This document shows positions 37,201-46,200 of a stretch of DNA of 64,000 nt, one piece after another. The position numbers and the translations under genes are program-made. Under the pieces are notes generated by a model. It made no database searches and was not told the origin of the DNA. It saw only the letters and a program-made list of their open reading frames with translations. Where the stretch lies: assembly GCF_037042905.1 (NCBI RefSeq), contig NC_087253.1:10397001-10461000 (forward strand), in the 5' to 3' direction. The stretch comes from Lytechinus pictus. Its lineage: Eukaryota > Echinodermata > Echinoidea > Temnopleuroida > Toxopneustidae. Every line of letters begins with the position of its first letter. Within the stretch, counting starts at the first letter, position 1.

Positions 37201-40200
37201 ATTCATAAAGATGGTACCCTAAGTTCAGCAAAGAAGAAACCAGGTGAGAATGATGAAAGTAATTAATAATGATGTAAGTAATTTATTTTGCAAACGTATC
37301 CAACGAGTTAGTTGCTCCAGGCACTCTTAGTTATGATAATGTGCAACATTTATATAGCGCTTAATACAAATGTTTCTAAGCGCTGCATACTTTTACCTCG
37401 GCCTTAGCACGGCTACCCTGATCGGGCGCATCGAGCATTCAAGGAATTCCTTTCTACCGGGTACCCATTTACTACACCTGGGTCGAGACTGGCAAATGTA
37501 GATAAATGCCTTGCCAAAGGACGCTAGTGCTGCGGTGGGGTTTGAATTCCGGACCTTGTGGTTCACAATCTGGAGATTTATCCACTGAGCCACAACGCCT
37601 CTACAACTCTTACGCTACTCTTATATTGGTTCCTTGAAATTTGCTTCGGCTGCAGTTGCTTCGCTCTAAATTCCACGCACTAATCGAATGACCATCTTCA
37701 ACCCTGGGTTTAAGACTATACCCTCCCCTAAACCTAACATAAAACCCTATTACAACCCTAACCCTAATCATACATCTGAGACGTAATATTGCCCGGAGCA
37801 ATTGTCGCAGGAGCAAATGTTGTAGGAGCAAATGTTGTGTCACCCTTATATTACCCCGGGCTATTAGGCTTCCGATTTCAATGCTCATGGCTTTTTGAGG
37901 AATTACTTTTGCCAGTACCCATTTACCTCACCTGGGTTGGATGGAGAACATTGCAGCGCAAATAATAAATATATTGATGATAGACATTTATAGCACTATC
38001 TATTCATTTCTGAGGCACACTCAAGCAAAAAAGAATGAGAGATTGGATGAATTTCATAGTGCCAAGAACAGATAATGTTAGAAAAGATAATGAACCCATT
38101 TCACAACAACTTGTTATAACAAATGCAAAATTTCTAAAACTAATTTACTATGAGTCAGTCAGCTTTAAGGATCTCAATAATTTTTAGCTGTTATATATTG
38201 CAAATTTGTTAATATAACAAGTTTTATGAAACGGGGTCCTGGTTTCAAGTTAGATTTGGAAGTTCCTAATGATGATTGATTTCTGAAATTTATTGTACAA
38301 CTTGAGGATTGCTCAGTACTAAAACAATACACAACTTCTCTTGTGCATTTGCCATTGCTTATATCCTATGTACAGGTATTATGTATTTGGACTGTCATTG
38401 TTATTATTATTGATGTTGTTATTATTGCTACAATGAAATGGATATGAAAATGGGGAGAGATCTTTGCTACCACATCACTTTCAACTGGCCACATATGCCT
38501 ATTTTACATGTAGATACATTACCTAGGATTTTATGCTATTTCTAAATTCAAAAGGTTGATGTGATAAATGTTTTTAATTCTATAAAAATATGTATATCTA
38601 TTACCCCTGAATTTTTATAGAAATCAACGACTACATGACTTTTGTGCATCAGTAAATGAATACGTACATGTATAAGAGTGAATAAAAAATTATCAAAACT
38701 TATGTAATGTGTGTCATATAATTTTCTTTTATTTCTCTTTATGCAGATGAGAAATCGACTGCTAAGAAATCTCCAATGAAGACAGCTCATAGATCCTCAA
38801 CTTCATCCACTACTAGTCATAAATACAACTCAGAGAAAGAAAGCTCCAAACCTGTGAAAGATGTGACCTCTCAGCGTCAAAGGTCATCTGAAGGTCATGC
38901 TCAAGGTCACCGCCAAGTTCAAAAGACTTCTGATACTCGCAGAAGCGGGATGCAGTCGTTGAGCGGGGAAGCATCGCAAAATATTCACCATGGTATTAAA
39001 GACGATGATTTGGAGCCTGTACAAATGGATATTGATGATGATGATGATGACGATGGAGATTCGAACTTCATGAGCAAGGGGAAGGAGTCGTTTATAGGTA
39101 CCAATGTTGGTAGGATGCAACAAAGTCATGGCACGAACAGCCACTCAGAATTCTTGAGAACTAAAGTGGATTGTCAAGTGGATGAGTTGTGCTTGCAGAA
39201 TATACCTCTTCAGCCAAATGAAGGACAGGAGAGCCAGGACATGGATGATAGTGGAAACGATGAGAGCGATGGTGACGTTGGTTACCATGGTAACAGTGAC
39301 AACCAGGATGGTGATGGAGGATACGAGCAGGACGGCGGGGAGGAGGATCAAGGCGATCAGGAGGAGAATCCAATCAATAATAACAATAATAATGATGGAG
39401 AAGACGATGGTGGAGATGAAGAAGGTGGTGATGAAGGCGAGGGGGGAGATGGAGATGAAGCGGAAGAAGAGGAGGAGGAGGAGGAGGCAGAGGAGGAAGA
39501 AGCAGAGGAGGAGGATGAGGAGGCAGAAGGAGAAGGAGCGGAGGCTGTGGATGAGGAGGCAGAAGAAGCAGGAGCGGAGGGTGTGCCTCTTGCTGAGAAG
39601 GATCAAGAACTGTATGCTGATCTGGAGTATACTGATAAAAAGAATTACGGACAGACGGAAGAAGAGGACCATCCTGCCAGAGAGGAGGCGAACATCAGGA
39701 ATGCTGCACCTGATGACGAGGAAGCCAGTCAACTAATGGGAGATGCTGGCAATCAGGACGATGGCTGTGAGGATGAAAATGAAAAAGGGGAGGAAAGTGA
39801 GGAAGAGCAGTTAGCAGAAGAGGAAGAGTGTGATGTTGAAGAGGAGCAAGAAGTGGATGAGGAGGAGGAGGAGGAAGAAATTGAGGAGGGAAAACCAGGA
39901 GCCGAAGAAGAAGAACAAAATGAGGAGTTTAAAGATACCATAGATCAGCAAGAAACCGAAGAAGGAATTGCAGGAGAGGAGGAGGGAGAAGAAGCAGAAC
40001 AAGTTGAAGAAGAACAAAAAGGAGATGATGATGAAGAAGAAGAAGAGGATGGAGAAGCAGAAGAGATTGGTGATGGCCAAGAGGAATCAAGGACCATTAC
40101 TGACGAGAAAAGCAGTGATAGGACTAGTTCTAGACCTTTGATTGGTGAACTGGAATGCGAGGATATTTCTGATGAAGACAATGTTCCGGAAGATGACGGG

Positions 40201-43200
40201 CAACAAGGAAGTGAATCCGATGAAGAAGGTATGATCATAGAGACAAGCGATGGCCGTGTGATTGAAGCCAAACCAAAAGCTCAGGACTCCAGGAAAGAGC
40301 AGAGGACAGAACCTGTTGAGAGTCATCAAACGCCTGTAGAGGAGACAGAGTCTGCTGTGAAACATGGTGCATCGTCTGCAGAGGAGGGTGAAGTGAAAAC
40401 GGATGATGAATCAAAGAAGGGGAAGAAAGCGCGTGGCAAGCGGAAGCGCAAGAAACGCAACCGGGATAAACGGAACGTTGTTGTGGATCCTCGCAAGTCC
40501 ATCTCGCTGCATCCGCAGTTGCCAGTCGATAGGTTGCCAACACGTGGTGACGAGTCTTCTGGACGCAGGGAAGGCAGTCGCGAAGCATTTGGTGACCTCC
40601 GACAGGTTATTCAGGTTAAGCGAGACACGCCATACACTGCTGAAGAACTTAGGAGATATCATGAATGCTGGGAGGAGTACAACCGTCGACGGGATGAGAG
40701 GAGGGTAGAACGTGTGGGCACTGCTTGGGACCAGTATACCTATGATCAGTATGCGTACTACGAAGCTTGGAGGAGTATGGGTGGCGATTTTGCCACTGGG
40801 AGACCTTGGGGTTTACATGTACAGCGTGATCGATCCCCTATCTATGACCGCAGGAAAAATGGGGAACCGCAAGCTTTTGATCCCCGACTTGAAACGCAGA
40901 GACAAAGCGCGAGGAAGGACAATGAAAGAGGAAAGGAGGAGGGATCGCGAAAATCCAGTGAAAAGAAGACGAAGTCTGAGAGTGATAAAGGTCGTAAGGA
41001 TCAACCAACTAAAAAAGAAAGCAGTAGAACACAGAAAGATGATAAAGACAAAGTAAAGAAAGAAAAGACTAAGAGTAAAGGGCATATTCATGAAAATTCT
41101 GCTCGTGATAAAAATGGTAGGGAGCGAGATGGTGGGGAAAAGGACAAGAAGTCTCGTGACAAAGAAAAGGAAAAGGACAGAGTTAGTCGCAATAAGCATG
41201 GACATGATAGAGATAAAGATCAAAGCAAGCAAAAGGAAAGAGAAAGGAGCCGGGAAAGAGATCGAAGTCGGAAAGACCATGAGCATCGAAGTAGAGAAAG
41301 GGATAGACACAGAAGTCGCGACAGAGAGCGTAGTCGTGATCGGGGTCGTGAGCGGAGTAGAGATAAGCACCATAAAAGAGGTAGCGAACGTGAACATAGT
41401 AGGAGCAAAGAGGATCATAGTCGAAGCAGGCACAGGTCGCGGAGTCGAGATCGTGAAAGGAGTCGGAAGCGAGATAGGAGCAGTGAAAGCGACCGTGTTT
41501 CATCAAAAGACAGGAGGAGAGATAGGTCTAGGGATAGGGGCCGAGATAGAAGTCGCGAAAAGGCAGCACATCGAGATCATGATAAGTCGAAAGATAGGGA
41601 AAGGACTAGGGAAATTGTCAAAAAGACTGAGGAAAGAAAGTCTGTATCCTCTGTTAAAGTCCCTCAGAGAAAGGAACGTGGTAAGGTTACCGTTGATGCT
41701 TCTGGAGTTCGTAAAATCTTGTTAGGAGAGAAAGCCAAGCCAAAGGAGCCTAAAAAGGTTGTTGAGAAACCAATACCAGTAATTGCTAAAGTGGACAAAG
41801 TTAAAGTCAAGAAGGTCAAGAAAGAGAAGACGGGAGTCGAGGGCAAAGTGGAAAAGAAAGTGAAGAAAACAAAATTAAAGGGCGAGAAGAAGGTAACTAA
41901 AGGTAAAAAGAAGAAGGTAGTTTCTAAGCGACCGCTGTCTTTCGATGTGGATGAAATTTCAGCACCAACCAAAAAGAAAAAGGCTCCAGCTCCTGTCGAG
42001 CAAGCACCGAAGGCTGAAGACATTGTTCTGAAGCCACCGAGTCCTTTGAAATTTGATGATGATGATGCTGATGACATGATACCTGTGCCTTCTACCACAC
42101 GTAGCGGGTCCTGCACTCCCGACCTTTACATTGATATTGCTGCTCCTGACAGCGATCTATCAAGGACAGTCACAGAGCCTTCAAAGCCGCTGCCAAAGCC
42201 CAAATCACCAGCGGATGTTGCAGTTGCTGATAGCAGTCATCTTGAGACAGATATGTACGATCCCTTCAACCCAACTGCATCTCCTCCATCAGGTATCAAG
42301 TCTCCATCACCAATCGTATCGGAAGCATCGCCTCTCCACGACACTGCCACGTCTTCATCCGTGGAGGTGTTCAAACGGGCCGCAACCCCTCCTCCGGAAG
42401 TGCCTCCGAACCCGACATCCACCACGGACGTCTCCAGCTCGGACATGGCCACCAATCCACCTCAGCAGGGCATGACCAACGAAGACCGTCTCATGCTGGC
42501 ATCCCAGGCCAGTCAACAGATCACCAAGATCCTCAACCAGCTGGCTACCGTTCCTGTCGCCAAGCCGAGAGTCTCGCCGGAGTCGCCCATCGAGCAAGCC
42601 ATGTCTTCGGCTTCCATCGAGCTTGGGCTTTCCCCGGAGCACATAGGTGGGTCGAGCATCTCTGTCAGCTCCCTGGGATCAGAGAAGAGTTACAAAGTGG
42701 ATCCGATCATCCCGCAGGACAATATTGGAGATGCGCAGGAGGATGACATAGAGATGTCTGCCGTTGACCTTTACAACAAGAACAGTAGGGACAGGGTGAG
42801 TAGCATGTATTTTCAATGATCATGTGACCTGCCACCTCAAAACCAGTACCAATAATAATACTACACAGTTCTTGTATAGCGCATATCACATTATGAATAA
42901 CGTCTCTGTGCGCTTCCAAAGGACTTGAATATTAGTCACCCAAAATGAGTTGGGAGATTTTTTAAATGCTTGAAAAGGCACAATCTTAGTTTTAAAATGA
43001 CATATACATGTACATGTAACTTGTCAAAACTGATCATAACTAAACCCGTCAAGTATGTAGAAGAAATTCAGTGAGAGCTTCAAAAAAGGCGCCAAAGAAG
43101 AAAAACGGTTTGAAGTCTTGGGGTCACTCTGGAATGAGATATGCACACTGTGCAGTCTCAGTGACACGTCAAAGCAGTCTGGCAAATAATGTCAACGGAA

Positions 43201-46200
43201 CTCCCCCTTTTTTTATCAACTTATCAACTTCAAATTTTGGCCGAATGAGGAAGAAAAATTACACTTTCAAAATAATCAAATTTTTTTAATTTTTTGCTTT
43301 CCGTAGACCACAAATTACTTTTTGCTATTTACAGAGAGCCTTCCCTGGTAACCAGTCAGACTGCAGGTCCCAAGAAAGTGGCTTCTTTCATCCAAGTGAT
43401 ATTCATGACTTGAGATGTTTTGCATATTTAATGAGCTTGATGCGGACCAAAACACCTCTTTTCATTCGGTCATTGCTGCTCTAATTGTGCATCGAATTTC
43501 ATGAATTTGGTACCATTGTAAAGAGAAAGAATCATTCTTTCAGGTCATGTGTTTGGATTTATTCAAAGATTTTGTAATATAGGTTAAAATTTTGATCTAA
43601 AATATGCTACAAAATAAATATTTTCACCTGACAAAAGCTGCTATTTTCACACTTTATTTTTGTTTGAGCCCAAATGATTTTTATATCATGATAAAGCTGG
43701 ATATGTATGCTTTAAAATGATATAGGTTTCAAAATAAGAATTTGTTTAATCGGGTCAAGATCACACTTTTCATTTGCCAAGTACATAAAGCAGTTTGAAA
43801 ACAAGAATACTGCACTCTGATTGGTCAAAGAGACCACACAATGGCAAATTCCAACGGTCCCAGTGCCTGGGTTCGTGGGAAGGTCACACTTCCCATGTGG
43901 TAATCCCCTCAAATACCCCGCGCCTGTAGTTCTGTGAACCTTATCCAGCCAATCAGAACTCTGGATTTCATGCAAGTACAAAATTTCAGAAATCTCGTCT
44001 TGTACCTTGGTGGGAAAAGTGTGATCTTGACCCGATTAAAAGGTGCCGCATATCAAGAGTGGCATTGTGAGAAAGTACAGAAATTCAGCTTTATGGTGAT
44101 AGAGATATCATTGAGGCTCAAAATAAAAAGTTTTGCATAATTTGCAAAAGAAAACAGGGGAAGAAAATTCAGTTTTGAGGCACATTTTCGGCCCAGAAAT
44201 TTACTTATTTAACAAAATATTGTATACAAAATAAATGACCAATATGAAAGAGTAACTTTTACTCTATCTGATGGTGCAATACTATTTCATTTAACTTGAG
44301 GTTAAAACAGGTAAATTCTTAGAGAAAGAAAATCTCACGAATCACGAGATTTTGCAAGGAGGAGGATTCAGCCACGAGATGATTTGGATGAATCTGGCCT
44401 TTTTGCTCATTAGCATAGGGACCTGCGGTCTGACTGTAACTTATTGTTGGTTTAGGGTTGGTTGGTTTCATTGCATACTCTATGATGTCACAAGAGAGAA
44501 GCTGCCCATTATGTCAAGCAATAAGAAATTTTAATAAATTCCTCACCACTAATGCAACACCACTTCAAACCACCCGACACTAACTGTATTCTACGCTACT
44601 GACAGTGAAAATGATTTCATGTACACGCAGGCCTACATATTCAATGGAAATTCTGTTTCCAATCCAATAGTCCTTAATATAACACCCTTTCCTTTCAGTT
44701 ACATAGCGCTGCACACATTAATTTTCTAGTGCAATGTCAAATGCATCATTTTCACTTGTATTACAGAGAACCAAGTATTTTCATTTTTATTAATGTTCTG
44801 ATTATTATCACTGATGATTCCCATAAACTAGAAAAACAAATCAAAATCATGAAGTTGAAAAACTAAGAAAAGTACATATGACGAGGCGCGATAGCTCAGT
44901 CGGTAGAGCGGGGGATTCGTATTCTGGTGATCCGGGTTTGATTCACACTTGGTGCGCTAGTGCCCTTTGGTAAGGCATTAATCCTCATTACCAGGTCCTT
45001 CGGAGAGGACCTTAAGCCCTCGGTCCTCTGGTTGCTTGCTTACAAGCATTCATGCTTTCTTAGCAATCAGGTAAAAAAATCCCCACCAATCAATCAATCA
45101 AACATATGACATTTTAAAAACAATGAAATGTGTAACATTTATTCATTATGATTACTTGTGGACATACTTTTTATTTCAATTCTACAAAGAGTCTCTAAAG
45201 CCCAGTGGTTTTTGCTATAGATTTAGATCCGAATTCTAATTTCCTGCATAAATTAGCATAATGAAGTTGTATAATTGATTTAATAACATTCCTATATTTT
45301 TTCTCTCCAGTATTTGAAGAAGCTCTACCATCAAGAGAGGGTCGTTGAGGAGGTAAAGTTAGCCATCAAACCTCACTACCAACGTAAGGTCATCAATAAA
45401 GAAGATTATAAAGAGATCCTCAGAAAATCAGTCAATCAGGTAATTACTTCCATTTCATTAATTATTTGTTATCACGTTATGATGATGATAATGGTGATAA
45501 TAAAAATTAAAATAGTAATGATGGTGATGATGAAGATGATAATAATGGTATTAATGAAAATAATGATGATGATGGGGGAAGTTGAAGATGATGATGAGGA
45601 TGAGGATGACGATAGTGATGGTGAGGATGATGATAGTGATGATGAAGATTATGAGGATGATGATATTGATGATGATAGTGATGGTGATAGTGATGATGAT
45701 GATGATGATGTTGAGGATGAATATGAGGATGATGATGGTGATATTGATGATAATGATGATGATGACAATATCAACAACGATGTTTTAATTTGTAGAGCGT
45801 GTATTCCATCCAAAGATGCTCATAGCATTAGCTCAGCAAAATTTGTGTTGTATATAAACAAGCTTCAAATATAAACAATCTATACAAGTTCTTATTCGCA
45901 TTTTGTCATTTGTTTCCGCTTGGAATATTTCTTACCAAACAAGGGCTAGAAGAGTCATCTAGAAGAGTTGTAGCATAAAACAAATTATTAATTTCCTCAT
46001 TCATTCATTATACGATCTTAGCGCTCTTGTTGAGGCTGCGTTCAATCAATCCATTGCACTTGGACCCGCAGCTCTGTGCAATGGGTTGAACAAAAATAAA
46101 AATTCAGATTGAAAACTTTCAACTCTGAACTTTGACTGATCTATTCTCCCTATCAGGTTTGTCATAGCAAGACTGGAGAGATCAACCCAGTCAAGATCCG

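Noticed and set aside
39145..39732. Long antisense open frames opposite the PHRF1 giant exon (also 40813-41433, 41664-42116)
   Set aside because: They are composition shadows of Glu- and Lys/Arg-rich codons, with Leu/Ser/Phe low complexity and no domains.
44884..44960. tRNA-like sequence with A and B boxes (also 24095, 37330, 50068, 58190)
   Set aside because: Stems do not close properly and SINE bodies and tails follow; these are SINE promoters, not tRNA genes.
45582..45788. Met/Ile-rich open frame in the (GAT)n repeat
   Set aside because: Simple-repeat translation inside an intron.
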